From Bacilli bacterium (GTDB taxonomy: Bacteria > Bacillota_I > Bacilli_A > RFN20 > CAG-826), in the NCBI GenBank assembly GCA_024693415.1, contig JAILKX010000173.1, positions 1 to 26,020 of the forward strand: 26,020 nucleotides of DNA, read 5' to 3'. The translations under genes were made by a program, and so were the position numbers. Below, one piece after another: positions 1 through 8,310 of this stretch. Every line of letters begins with the position of its first letter. The stretch's first letter is position 1. Under the pieces are notes generated by a model. That model was given only the letters and a program-made list of their open reading frames with translations, did not search any database and was not told the DNA's origin.

Positions 1-971
1 TGCTTATTGAGGCGCTTCTCCCAATCGAGGAAGCACCATGAGTAATCATGGTCGGTGACGACGTTCTTGGCGTCGATGTTGGCTAATGACAATTCAATCT
101 GCTTCTTGGCGGTCGGGAAGAGGTCCCTCAAGGTCTCCTTGTCGCCCGAGAAATCGTAGTATTCCTTGAGGGTCGAGACGAAGAAGAGGCTGTAATCGAA
201 GAGGACCGTGTCGTCGACTTGGACCTTGGGCGAGGTGAATAGACATGCGCCCACCTTCCCTTCGTTCACGGTCGATCCGGCGAAGAGGTAGAGACATCTT
301 TTGACGAGGTCGGCGTTTTTGAAGGTCGCGTAGTTGCCTAAGGCCTGCAGGCGGAAGTCGCCCATCCAGAGGCGGCGGTCCCTCTTTGGGCCGTCCTCGA
401 AGACGGTCTGCATGCATTCGTGCATGGTGCGGAGGGAAACCTCATCGATGCGCTTAAGCATCTCGTCCTCAATCTCTAGTGGCGGGACGTTTCTATAATC
501 GGCGGAGCTCACGGCGACGCAATGGATGTTCGATAACGCCGCCTGGTATTTGTTGCTCGTGTCGACGACGTAGATCTCGACGTAGCGGAACGCGTGCCTC
601 CTTTTGATCTCGATGTCCATCGGGAATTCGTCTATGAAGACGAGCTCCTCTTGGAGCCAAGACGATGACACGTCCCCGCTATATTGTTCCCAAGCCTCAT
701 CGAATTCGCCTTTCCTCTCGGCGAAGCGGACCCTGATTTTGGCGGGGGCGTCGGCCGGGCTTCCTACGCTTTCGGCGTGGAAGTGAAGATATCCGACCTG
801 GTGGTCGAGGAAGTCGACGGTCAGCTTATCGCCTTTCCCCATCGCTTCTGAATTCGAGGGGGTGGCGGTGACCTCCGTTTCGAAAAGGGTCGGCTTAAGG
901 GCCTCCGCCTTATCGAGGAAGGCTTTGTTCTCTTTGGTCGAGAAGTCCTTTACCTTGTTGAATATCGCCAT
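1..971 (-). CDS. GH78-like alpha-L-rhamnosidase-family protein, partial (C-terminus beyond window)
   Basis: About 323 N-terminal residues are visible; the gene runs off the left edge. The ATG at 971 has AGGAG six bases upstream. Residues 1-180 look like the beta-rich front domains of GH78-type enzymes. The (alpha/alpha)6 barrel then begins, with DGPKRDRRLWMGDF at about residue 210 and SWCFLDWEKRL near the cut edge, both at the places where GH78 proteins carry DCPQRDERxGWTGD and a FxDW motif. The Glu that normally lies six residues after the first Asp is Arg here and the motif is one residue shorter, so this belongs to a divergent branch whose substrate I cannot assign. There is no signal peptide, so it is probably cytoplasmic. 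It follows the GH43 gene on the same strand, separated by a hairpin. Confident about the superfamily, not the activity. Confidence 0.8.
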   Translation of the reverse strand, partial: MAIFNKVKDFSTKENKAFLDKAEALKPTLFETEVTATPSNSEAMGKGDKLTVDFLDHQVGYLHFHAESVGSPADAPAKIRVRFAERKGEFDEAWEQYSGDVSSSWLQEELVFIDEFPMDIEIKRRHAFRYVEIYVVDTSNKYQAALSNIHCVAVSSADYRNVPPLEIEDEMLKRIDEVSLRTMHECMQTVFEDGPKRDRRLWMGDFRLQALGNYATFKNADLVKRCLYLFAGSTVNEGKVGACLFTSPKVQVDDTVLFDYSLFFVSTLKEYYDFSGDKETLRDLFPTAKKQIELSLANIDAKNVVTDHDYSWCFLDWEKRLNK

Positions 972-991
972 AGATGTCTCCTGATGAGAAA

Positions 992-1016
992 GGGGTGGCA
1001 ATCGGATTGCCGCCCC
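992..1016 (-). terminator. Hairpin between GH43 and GH78-like genes (possible terminator or attenuator)
   Basis: GGGGTGGCAAT and ATTGCCGCCCC pair over 11 bp, with one wobble, around a three-base loop. On the minus strand it is followed by CCCCTTTCTC, a short broken T tract. It lies between the GH43 stop and the ribosome site of the next gene, so it would end or attenuate GH43 transcription, or protect an mRNA end. The weak T tract makes full termination uncertain. Confidence 0.55.
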
Positions 1017-1071
1017 ATATTTTGTTGTTGTTCGTTGGACTTGTCCACCGAATTGCGCGCGGCGCCCCTTC

Positions 1072-2526
1072 TTATTCAAGCGTCAGCGTGAAGAAATCGA
1101 ACTTGCCTTTGCCTTTGAAGCGGAAGTAAAGGGCCTGCTTGCCAGAGAGGCTGATCTCGGCGCCATAGGAAGTCTTCTCCCTGCACGGGAATACCTCGAT
1201 TTTGGCGACCGGCTCGCCTTTTTCCTCATTCAGGACCTCGACGGTGCCTTTGGCGCTGCCCTTGATCTTAATCGAGACCTTCTTGGTTCCGGTGAGGTCG
1301 AAGTACTTGAATCCGGCGACTGCGCCGTCGCCCATGTTGGCGACGTATTGGTCGGGGCCGGAGGTCCGGTCTTTGCCATCTTGGGTGTAATAGGGATAGC
1401 CGTTTTTGGAAAGCGGGATCATCGAGTAGAACTTGGTGCCCTTCTTGCCCCAGAGGTTGCAGGCGATGTAGGTCGGGTATTCGCCTTTGCCAGGAAGCGG
1501 GCCATCGTTTAGCCCGCAGGAGGTCATCTCGGCCTGATAGAATTTGCCATCCTCAAAGCGGATCTGCTCGGCGCAGGCTTGGCGCGAGGACTGCTTCCTG
1601 TTGGAGTGGCGATGGTAGAAGATGTAATGCTTGCCGTTCAATTCGATGAGGCTGCCGTGGGTGTTGCCGGTGAAATTGTGGGCGTGGTTGGTGTCTTCGA
1701 CGCCTGGGAGCCCGACGTCGCCGCAGGAGACGAGGATCCCGCCGTATTCGAAGCCGGAGGTCGGCTTATCGCTTACGGCGTAGCAGAGGTTGTGACTGTT
1801 GAGCGAGGAATAGATGAAATAGTATTTGCCACCGAATTTCCTCATCGAGGAGGCTTCGCCGAAGGGCTGCTGCTCATAAGGGGTGCCCTTGGCTTCCTCG
1901 CCCGTCAATACGCCCAGATAATTGAGTTCGTCGCCGGAGATGACGGTCAGCATGTCGCTCGGGTCAAGCTCAAACCACATCGGGCCTTTGGTCGTCGGCT
2001 TGGAACCGTCGAGGAGGATCGGGTTGCCGCCGAAAGCGAATCCGGTGTAGAGGTAGAGCCTTCCGTCCTCATCCATCAAGCAGCCAGGATCGAATTGGAA
2101 GGGCTCGCCACGTTTGCCGATTGGGGTCCCATCCTTATATTTCACGTACCCGTAGAACTCGTATTTGCCCGCGGGCGTGTCGCAGACGGCGACCGAGATC
2201 ATCTTGGTCCCGCCCATGAAGTAATAGAGGTAATAGCGGCCATCGGGCCCTACCACCATGTCGGGGGCGGCCAAGCCGTTGGTGATCCTGAACCACGGGG
2301 CGGCGGGATCCTGCTCGCGCTTATAGATCTCGCCCTCGTAGCGCCAATCGCCGAGGTCGCTTAGCGGGGCGGACCAGCAGACGTAATCGCCCAGGCAGAA
2401 GTTGATTCCGTTGAACGTGTCGTGCGACCCATAGACATAGAGGCGGTCGCCGACGATATGGGGTTCGGCGTCAGGGACGTACTCCCAGCTCGCCATATAG
2501 GGGTTGAAGGCTAATTTTTTGGACAT
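1072..2526 (-). CDS. Glycoside hydrolase family 43 protein (arabinosidase/xylosidase type)
   Basis: A 484-residue protein with the five-bladed propeller signature of GH43. Asp19 (VPDAEPHIVGDRLYVYGSHD) fits the general base, Asp89 in AAPDM the pKa modulator and Glu224 in FGEASSMRKFGGKYY the general acid. The last ~130 residues, ending LYFRFKGKGKFDFFTLTLE, look like a CBM6/36-type beta sandwich. The family removes arabinose or xylose residues from plant side chains; the exact specificity cannot be read. There is no signal peptide, so it should act on imported oligosaccharides. AAAGGAGA lies seven bases before the ATG at 2526. An ATG two codons upstream overlaps that site and further in-frame upstream codons lack one, so 2526 is preferred. 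It lies downstream of the GH3/membrane-protein operon and its terminator. Confidence 0.88.
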   Translation of the reverse strand: MSKKLAFNPYMASWEYVPDAEPHIVGDRLYVYGSHDTFNGINFCLGDYVCWSAPLSDLGDWRYEGEIYKREQDPAAPWFRITNGLAAPDMVVGPDGRYYLYYFMGGTKMISVAVCDTPAGKYEFYGYVKYKDGTPIGKRGEPFQFDPGCLMDEDGRLYLYTGFAFGGNPILLDGSKPTTKGPMWFELDPSDMLTVISGDELNYLGVLTGEEAKGTPYEQQPFGEASSMRKFGGKYYFIYSSLNSHNLCYAVSDKPTSGFEYGGILVSCGDVGLPGVEDTNHAHNFTGNTHGSLIELNGKHYIFYHRHSNRKQSSRQACAEQIRFEDGKFYQAEMTSCGLNDGPLPGKGEYPTYIACNLWGKKGTKFYSMIPLSKNGYPYYTQDGKDRTSGPDQYVANMGDGAVAGFKYFDLTGTKKVSIKIKGSAKGTVEVLNEEKGEPVAKIEVFPCREKTSYGAEISLSGKQALYFRFKGKGKFDFFTLTLE

Positions 2527-2589
2527 TTTCATTCTCCTTTGGCATCGGTGAGGCAACATGGGGAACCATCGGAATCCGACGATATCCTA

Positions 2590-2625
2590 TCAAAGAAAGG
2601 CCGCCTCCTGTTATAGGAAGCGGCC
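2590..2625 (-). terminator. Terminator of the GH3 operon
   Basis: On the minus strand GGCCGC pairs with GCGGCC and TCCT with AGGA around a short loop, with one internal mismatch, followed by CCTTTCTTTG. It lies just after the stop of the four-helix membrane protein and before the GH43 gene. Confidence 0.65.
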
Positions 2626-2659
2626 GTGATATCAATCGCGATGACTCGCTATTGAGGGA

Positions 2660-3142
2660 TTAGGCGGCGACTTCTTCGGCTTTCCCGTCGGGCAAGAAGG
2701 CGGCGACCATGGTGACGACCGAGCAGATGACCATGAAGATCGTGGTGGTGATGGTCAATCCGGCAACCGCGGTGTTCTCGGGAGTGCCGATGATGTTATC
2801 GAGCTGCGGGTCGTGGACGAAGATGTAGCCTAAGCCTTGGGCGCGGTGTCCGATGTAGACAAGGGCAGCAGCCATGAAGGCAACGGCGACGAGGATGACG
2901 ACGGCGTCGGCGACGAGGCGGACAACCTTGCGGGCGGCGCCTTTCGCCGGGACGAAGTTCACGGCGATGCCGATCAGGGAACCGACGATTCCGAGAACGA
3001 GCAGAAGGACGGGGGTGGTGATGTCGGCGTTCGCGAAATACGCGGTGACGGAGACGTTGGTGAGGATGAGGGCGACGAGGCCTAGGACTGCCGCGAGGCA
3101 GAGGGCAAAGGAACTAATTCCAAGACGCTTGATGAGATTCAT
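2660..3142 (-). CDS. Small four-helix membrane protein, partner of the GH3 enzyme
   Basis: 160 residues. I do not recognise a family. Four hydrophobic segments are clear, at about 9-32, 43-64, 76-98 and 124-151, with a short acidic tail (PDGKAEEVAA). A basic patch (KGAARK, about 67-72) sits between helices 2 and 3. The ATG lies only 3 nt after the GH3 stop, with AAGGAG inside the end of the GH3 gene, so the two are almost certainly translationally coupled. The GH3 protein has membrane anchors at both ends, so a physical partnership in the membrane is a reasonable inference: anchoring, folding or product handling. It has neither the size nor the motifs of a sugar transporter. Function unknown. 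Confidence 0.8.
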   Translation of the reverse strand: MNLIKRLGISSFALCLAAVLGLVALILTNVSVTAYFANADITTPVLLLVLGIVGSLIGIAVNFVPAKGAARKVVRLVADAVVILVAVAFMAAALVYIGHRAQGLGYIFVHDPQLDNIIGTPENTAVAGLTITTTIFMVICSVVTMVAAFLPDGKAEEVAA

Positions 3143-3145
3143 GTT

Positions 3146-6100
3146 TTAGAACTCCTTTTTGATTAGCGGAACGATCGAGCAAGCTGCCCAAGCGAGGACG
3201 GCGATTCCGCCGACGACGCCGGTTCCGATGGTGACGCCGTTAAGGGCGGCTTCCCAGGACGGGACGACGCGGTTGGTCTTGATGTTGGCAACCGCGGAGT
3301 TGGCGAATGCGTACAGCTGATACTTCAGGTTCTGGCGGGCCTGCTCAACGAGGGCATTGTCGTTTTTGATGTTGTTGACGGAGAGGTAGGTCCAATCTTT
3401 GTCGACGTTGCCTTCGCCTTTGGAGATGGAGGCATCGTTGGCGGCGAAGTCCGCCATCATGGTGACGGTCGCCATGATCGCTCCTTCGGGGTTGAAGTAG
3501 TATTTGTTGTTCATCATGTCGGTCGAGATCAGGCCCTTGAAGCCCCATTCGGTGCGGAAGATGCCTTTGATCATGCCGACGTTGTGCGAGGCGTTGACGG
3601 CGCCGATGCGGTTGAACGCGATCATCATGCCGAGGGCTTTCTGATCTTCGATCGCGCCCTGGAAGCCGCGGAGGTCGGTCTGGCGGAACTTCTGTTCGTG
3701 CATGTAGACGCAGATGCCGGAGCGATCGTATTCCTGATCGTTGAAGCCGATGTGCTTCGGCCCGACGATGATGCCATACTTCGAGGCGCCTTTGATCATC
3801 TCAGCGCCAATTTGGCAGGAGAGCATAGGATCTTCGGACGGATATTCGGTATTGCGGCCGTTGTACTGGGAGCGGTGATAGTTGAGACCAGCGCCCCAGA
3901 TTTCGTATTTGCCGACCCAGAGGCCGGTGTTGCCGAGGACGTCGCCCCACTCAAGGGCGAGATCGGGGCTGAAGCTTGAGCCGAGGAGGGTCTGCGAGTT
4001 GACGCAGGCTTTGAATTGCCCTTCGGTGGATTCGGGATCGACGAAGTAGGGATCGACATCGGCGGATTCGCCGTTGTTGCTGGAGAGCGAGGTGCCGGAG
4101 AAGCCCTGCGGACCATCGGCCTGGCCGACGATCGGGTTGTTGATGTTGGACTTGCCGTCCTTGACTTCGACGCCGGCGCCGGTAAGGATATCGGACTGGT
4201 TGCCGCCGTGGGCGATGGCGCCGATGGCGTTGTCGGCGGAGATGCCGGAGACGAGCTTATCCCAATACTTATCGTTGATGTCATTGATGTAGGAGCCGGC
4301 GAAGTCGAACTTCTCGGAATCTTCCAATTTCACGCCATCGAGGTTCTCGACGGGGTCATCGGTGGCGATGACGTGCTGCTGGTTGCGGAGTTCGGCGAGC
4401 CATTCGGCCTTCTTGGAGGAATTGGCGAGGGTAACCGCGACATCCTTGTTGTAGTTCTTCGGGTAGGTGCCCTGCCAATCCTGGCGGGAGAGGTAGGTGA
4501 CGGTGCCCGGGAGATAGTAGTTCAGGTCGGCGTTGTCGACGACGTTGGTGATGATCGCGCCATTGGCGGACTTCGAATAGGTCACGGTGTCGCAGGTGCC
4601 GGCAGAGCCGATGGCTTTGGTGACGACGGCTTTGTCGTTGACGGTGTAGGCGGCGCCTTCTTCGTCGAGGAGCCCGGTCTTGCTGTAGGCGGTTCCGAGG
4701 ACGTTGTTGACGGCTTCATGGGCGCCGGCGCCAATCGCGAAGTGATAATCTCCGCCATCGAGGACATAGGTCTTCGCGCTCTTGTAATCATAGGAGGCGA
4801 GGTACTTGGTCGGGACGGTGATGGTCGCTTCAGCGGTCTTGCCCGCCTTGACCTCGACCTTTTTGGATCCGAGGAACTGGATCGCGGATTTTTCGACGAG
4901 GTTGGTCTTATCGTAGTCGGTGTAGGGGGCGTTGACGTAGAGCTGGGCAAGGAAGAGGCCGTCTTTGTCGGATTCGTTCTTAACCTCGACGGTGGCGGTG
5001 ATGTTGCCCTCGACGCTATTCTCGACGTCGACAGACTTCAGGGTCTGGGTGTTGGCGAGGTAGGAGAGGCCATGGCCGAAGGTGTAGCAGACTTCGGAGT
5101 TGTAGTCCCAGGTTCCGGTGCTGGCGTAAACGCCGGCGGCCGAAGCTGCGTTGCCCTGGCCCATGACGGAATCGAAATAACGGGTCTCGTAGTAGTTATA
5201 GCCGGTGTAGATGCCTTCGGCTTCGACGATATACATGCCGCCGGCATAGGTATTCGCGCCGCCGAAGGAGCCGCCGATCCCGTTGCCGATATCGACGCCG
5301 GGCCAGCGGGAATCCTCGAAGTCCGCGACGGTTTCGTAGTCGGCGTAATTGCTGCCGCCGAAGTTCTGCATGGCAGGGGCGGAAGTGGAGATGGTGGCGT
5401 AGGTATCGGCCAAGGCGCCGGTGGAATTCACGTCGCCGGTGAGAGCCTGGACGATGCCGGTGCACTGATAGTCGTTGGGCAGGCCGATGTAGGCGATGCC
5501 GTCGACTTCATAGTCGCCTCCCGCCTTCTTGAGTTCGCCGATTTCCATGGCGCAAGAGGTATTGAGGAGAACGACGACCTTGTCGCAAGTCGCCTTGGCG
5601 GCGGCCACGACGGAGAGCTCTTCGGGAGAAAGGGCCAGCGGGTTGATGTTGAGGGTCTCGCCGGCGGTGTTGCGGGCGATGCCGGGATAATAGGTGGTGC
5701 CTTCGCCGCCGCCGCGTCCGAAGACGCAAACGCCCACGGCCTTGGCCGCTTTGACCTTATCCTGCCAATCGGCGGGGGCTTCGCCGGCGGATTCATAAAC
5801 GCCGGGATGGCCTTCCTTGATCTGGAAGCCGTTGGTGTCATAGTCGCCGGGAGCGGAGTTCGGGCCATAGGTATAATTGCGGACCTTGCTCCAACCGACC
5901 TGGACGTCTTCATATTGGGCGCCGAGTTTGTCGTAGATGCCCTTCATGGTCGGCTCGATGGTCAGGCCGGCATCTTGGAACGCCTTGACGAGGTCGACGG
6001 CGTCGCTGTTGTTGGGGTTTTGGAATTTGATGGGGTTGTAGGCCGCGGATCCGAAGAGGGCAACGGTTCCGGTCTTGGAAAGAGGAAGGACGTTGTTCCT

Positions 6101-6361
6101 GTTCCTGAGGATGGCGGTGCCTTCGGCGCCTTCACGGACGGCTAGGGCCTTGGCGGCGTTCATCATCTCGGCAGCGGTCTTGTACTTGGAAGTGAATTTG
6201 ACTTCCTTCGTGTCGATTTCGTAGCTCTTGGTGCCGAACGCGCTGTCAAGCTGCGTTCTGAAAGAGTCAGCGATGCCCATGCCTAGCGCGGATGCCGCCG
6301 TAACGGAAAGCAATAGCGCTGCTAGGCCACGATATAATGGGACGCGTTTATTATCAAACAT
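3146..6361 (-). CDS. Membrane-anchored GH3 glycosidase with permuted domain order
   Basis: 1071 residues. The usual GH3 order is reversed. The alpha/beta sandwich normally found second comes first (about 70-430; LRNRNNVLPLSKTGTVALFG). A fibronectin III-like domain follows (about 435-545), and the (beta/alpha)8 catalytic domain comes last (about 695-1000). That last domain holds DGPQGF near 750, Lys869-His870 in the substrate-binding KH motif, and Asp948 in STDMMNN as the expected nucleophile. Hydrophobic helices at about 10-30 and 1044-1065 put an anchor at each end, so the body should be outside the cell. Beta-glucosidase or beta-xylosidase activity is likely. The same inverted order is known in some ruminal enzymes, for example Butyrivibrio fibrisolvens BglA and a Ruminococcus albus beta-glucosidase. 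AGGAGG lies about ten bases before the ATG. First gene of a two-gene operon. Confidence 0.9.
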   Translation of the reverse strand: MFDNKRVPLYRGLAALLLSVTAASALGMGIADSFRTQLDSAFGTKSYEIDTKEVKFTSKYKTAAEMMNAAKALAVREGAEGTAILRNRNNVLPLSKTGTVALFGSAAYNPIKFQNPNNSDAVDLVKAFQDAGLTIEPTMKGIYDKLGAQYEDVQVGWSKVRNYTYGPNSAPGDYDTNGFQIKEGHPGVYESAGEAPADWQDKVKAAKAVGVCVFGRGGGEGTTYYPGIARNTAGETLNINPLALSPEELSVVAAAKATCDKVVVLLNTSCAMEIGELKKAGGDYEVDGIAYIGLPNDYQCTGIVQALTGDVNSTGALADTYATISTSAPAMQNFGGSNYADYETVADFEDSRWPGVDIGNGIGGSFGGANTYAGGMYIVEAEGIYTGYNYYETRYFDSVMGQGNAASAAGVYASTGTWDYNSEVCYTFGHGLSYLANTQTLKSVDVENSVEGNITATVEVKNESDKDGLFLAQLYVNAPYTDYDKTNLVEKSAIQFLGSKKVEVKAGKTAEATITVPTKYLASYDYKSAKTYVLDGGDYHFAIGAGAHEAVNNVLGTAYSKTGLLDEEGAAYTVNDKAVVTKAIGSAGTCDTVTYSKSANGAIITNVVDNADLNYYLPGTVTYLSRQDWQGTYPKNYNKDVAVTLANSSKKAEWLAELRNQQHVIATDDPVENLDGVKLEDSEKFDFAGSYINDINDKYWDKLVSGISADNAIGAIAHGGNQSDILTGAGVEVKDGKSNINNPIVGQADGPQGFSGTSLSSNNGESADVDPYFVDPESTEGQFKACVNSQTLLGSSFSPDLALEWGDVLGNTGLWVGKYEIWGAGLNYHRSQYNGRNTEYPSEDPMLSCQIGAEMIKGASKYGIIVGPKHIGFNDQEYDRSGICVYMHEQKFRQTDLRGFQGAIEDQKALGMMIAFNRIGAVNASHNVGMIKGIFRTEWGFKGLISTDMMNNKYYFNPEGAIMATVTMMADFAANDASISKGEGNVDKDWTYLSVNNIKNDNALVEQARQNLKYQLYAFANSAVANIKTNRVVPSWEAALNGVTIGTGVVGGIAVLAWAACSIVPLIKKEF

Positions 6362-6466
6362 CTAGTGATACCTCCTTTTTAGATGTTTTGCCGATGCGAT
6401 TGGAGTTGGCCGTTTCTAATCGCGTCGACCCATTTTTTTAAGGGCTTTGTTGCCCTGGCTGTGATT

Positions 6467-6495
6467 AATATGACTTGCTTGGTTTTATTTGGAAA
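6467..6495 (-). promoter_or_regulatory. Probable promoter of the GH3 operon
   Basis: On the minus strand TTTCCA (6490-6495) and CATATT (6467-6472) are separated by 17 bases, each matching the housekeeping consensus at four of six positions. Transcription would start near 6460, giving a leader of about 100 nt. The -35 box lies inside the cre-like site. Confidence 0.45.
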
Positions 6496-6504
6496 GCGGT
6501 TACA
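6490..6504. promoter_or_regulatory. cre-like site (CcpA/LacI-family operator)
   Basis: TGGAAAGCGGTTACA matches the catabolite-response consensus WTGNAANCGNWNNCW at all but one defined position (second base G instead of T). It overlaps the predicted -35 box of the GH3 promoter, the usual place for repression when preferred sugars are present. Another LacI-family regulator could also bind such a sequence. Confidence 0.55.
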
Positions 6505-6530
6505 CCATTGTTGCACGCAATGTTTCTAAG

Positions 6531-6601
6531 TGAACAAATTACTCACTCAAAATGAGCAAAACTGAGCAAATTTTATCACAATGAGCGCAAATGAACGCTT
6601 T
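6531..6601 (+). promoter_or_regulatory. Five TGARCR-type direct repeats in the GH3/MBOAT divergent region
   Basis: TGAACAAATT (6531), TGAGCAAAAC (6553), TGAGCAAATT (6563), TGAGCGCAAA (6582) and TGAACGCTTT (6592) all run in the same direction, with start-to-start distances of 22, 10, 19 and 10. That is close to whole helical turns, as expected for a regulator binding one DNA face. Similar words stand before the rhamnosidase gene (12524, 12551), which suggests a shared regulator, perhaps the DeoR-family protein encoded at 11701. Confidence 0.45.
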
Positions 6602-6604
6602 TTC

Positions 6605-6632
6605 ATTACTTAGCCTCTCTTTTGCGTATCAT
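6605..6632 (+). promoter_or_regulatory. Possible promoter of the MBOAT operon
   Basis: ATTACT (6605-6610) and TATCAT (6627-6632) are 16 bases apart. The start point would fall near 6640, only about three bases before the ATG at 6643, which has no ribosome site. The match is weak. Confidence 0.3.
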
Positions 6633-6642
6633 ATATTCGCCT

Positions 6643-6897
6643 ATGGCCATAACGCTTTTCGCATATCCGTTTCTGCTTGCCTTGCTCCCACTGCCGCTTT
6701 TGGTTTTCGCCTTGGCGTCTTTCTTTGAAAGGTTTGGGCTCGCTTTGGTCTGTTCGTCGCTGCTGCTTGGGGCCGGCGTCATCCTTTCCGATTACCTTCT
6801 CGGCGGAACGCTGGCGGAGATCCTCATAATCGCGATGGCCTATCTTGCCGTCGGTTTAATCGTTGAGGCGATCCGGATGCGGAGGAAGCCGCAATGA
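6643..6897 (+). CDS. Small membrane protein encoded ahead of the MBOAT gene
   Basis: 84 residues from the ATG at 6643. A TTG at 6622 would add seven residues, but neither start has a visible ribosome site. Three hydrophobic stretches cover most of the chain (about 3-26, 30-50 and 56-75), followed by a basic tail (RMRRKPQ) that should be cytoplasmic. No family recognised. The stop overlaps the MBOAT start by ATGA, so the genes are translationally coupled and probably work together, perhaps as an accessory subunit of the acyltransferase. Small membrane proteins are common partners of DltB/AlgI-type enzymes (DltX is one example), but no specific DltX motif is visible. Confidence 0.65.
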   Translation: MAITLFAYPFLLALLPLPLLVFALASFFERFGLALVCSSLLLGAGVILSDYLLGGTLAEILIIAMAYLAVGLIVEAIRMRRKPQ

Positions 6898-8306
6898 GTT
6901 TCGTCTCCCTGTGGTTTTTGCTGTTCCTCGCGCTCGTCGTCGCGGTCAATTTCATATTGCCCCACCGCTTCCGCTATATTTGGCTGCTGGCGGCCAGCTA
7001 TTTTTTCTACGGCTTCGGCTCCTATTGGCTCCTGTCCCTGATCATAGGCGTTACGGTCGCATGCTATCTGTGCGCGCTTGCAATAGATAAATATAGAAAA
7101 AGGGGCAAATGGTTCTTGGCGTTGGCGATCGCGGTATCGCTCGGGCTGCTATTCGTGTTCAAATACCTCGATTTCGCCATCGGGACGGTGGTGTCGTTCG
7201 CAAACCTTTTCGGGGCAGGATGGAAGTTCGATGGGCTCTCGATCATCCTTCCGGTCGGGATATCCTTCTACACGTTCCAATCCCTTTCCTATGTGATCGA
7301 CGTCTATCGCGGCCGCACCGAGGCCGAGCGGCATATCGGTTATTTCGCGCTATTCGTATCCTTCTTCCCGCAGCTCGTCGCTGGGCCGATCGAGCGATTC
7401 GATCGCCTGATGCCCCAGCTGAAATCGGAAAGGGCATTTTCCATGGAAAACCTTTTCGCGGGCGGGCGTTACATGGTCTCCGGATTCCTGAAGAAGGTCG
7501 TCATCGCCGATTTCCTCGCGACGATCATCAACCCGATATACGGGGATATCGCGGGGCAGGACGGCAGCGCGATCCTAGTCGCCACGATCCTCTTTGCCTT
7601 CCAGATATACGGCGATTTCTCCGGGTACAGCGACATCGCCAAGGGAAGCGCCAAGATCCTCGGCATCGACTTGATGGAGAATTTCGATTCCCCTTACGCA
7701 TCCACGAGCCCTCGGGATTTTTGGCGAAGGTGGCACATCTCCCTTTCGAAATGGTTCTCCGATTACTGCTATATCCCCTTGGGCGGGAATCGGAAGGGCA
7801 AAGCGCGGCAATGCCTGAACCTGTTCATCGTGTTTTTGATTTCCGGCCTTTGGCATGGGGCCGACCTGAAATTCATCGCATGGGGCGCGCTGCACGGGCT
7901 GTATTTGGTCTGCGAAACCCTCTTGAGGCGCCCACAGAGGGAAAGCGGGTTGGCCTTAACCGCGCTTAAGGTCGTCGGGACATTCATCCTCGTCGACTTC
8001 GCGTGGATATTCTTCCGCGCCGACTCCCTTGGCGATGCCGGCCTCGCGATCGCGAAGATATTCACGTCCTGGGGCGATTTCTCATGGATAAAAGCTTCTT
8101 TCACCGCGCTCACGGCCATTCGTTTGGCGCTCTCGCTGATGGCGATGGCGCTTGTGAAGAGGCTGCCTGCGATCTCCTTAGCCGAAGGCGCAGGGAACAA
8201 AAGCGCGATATTCATCACGTCCTTTGCCTTGATTGCGATCATCGCCGGATGGGCTTTGCTTTATCAGTCGGGAGGGGGAAGTCAGTTCATCTACTTCCAG
8301 TTTTGA
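6894..8306 (+). CDS. MBOAT-family O-acyltransferase (AlgI/DltB-like)
   Basis: 470 residues with about ten membrane helices and the classical MBOAT landmarks: YFFYGFGS near 36-43, LPVGISFYTFQSLSYVIDVYRG near 118-139, FPQLVAGPIER, FWRRWHISLSKWF with His281, YIPLGGNR, and SGLWHGA with the expected catalytic His321. The family moves acyl groups, usually acetate, across the membrane to an SGNH-type partner that loads them on an extracellular polymer, as AlgI does for alginate and DltB for teichoic acid. The next gene encodes such an SGNH protein. No alginate or dlt genes are present, so the target is unknown; a surface polysaccharide or secondary wall polymer is likely. GGAGGA lies about nine bases before the ATG. 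Confidence 0.92.
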   Translation: MSFVSLWFLLFLALVVAVNFILPHRFRYIWLLAASYFFYGFGSYWLLSLIIGVTVACYLCALAIDKYRKRGKWFLALAIAVSLGLLFVFKYLDFAIGTVVSFANLFGAGWKFDGLSIILPVGISFYTFQSLSYVIDVYRGRTEAERHIGYFALFVSFFPQLVAGPIERFDRLMPQLKSERAFSMENLFAGGRYMVSGFLKKVVIADFLATIINPIYGDIAGQDGSAILVATILFAFQIYGDFSGYSDIAKGSAKILGIDLMENFDSPYASTSPRDFWRRWHISLSKWFSDYCYIPLGGNRKGKARQCLNLFIVFLISGLWHGADLKFIAWGALHGLYLVCETLLRRPQRESGLALTALKVVGTFILVDFAWIFFRADSLGDAGLAIAKIFTSWGDFSWIKASFTALTAIRLALSLMAMALVKRLPAISLAEGAGNKSAIFITSFALIAIIAGWALLYQSGGGSQFIYFQF

Positions 8307-8310
8307 GACC

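Noticed and set aside
4016..6145. 709-codon plus-strand ORF antisense to the GH3 gene
   Set aside because: Its product is a low-complexity Gly/Val/Asp-rich string with no recognisable domain. It mirrors the codon bias of the GH3 gene, which has clear domains, and it has no ribosome site.
6531..6601. Possible CRISPR-like direct repeats
   Set aside because: Units are only about 10 bases and imperfect, with variable 0-12 base gaps; this fits regulator binding sites.
6622..6642. TTG start seven codons before the small membrane protein ATG
   Set aside because: No ribosome site, and it would lie upstream of the possible -10 box; the ATG at 6643 is simpler.
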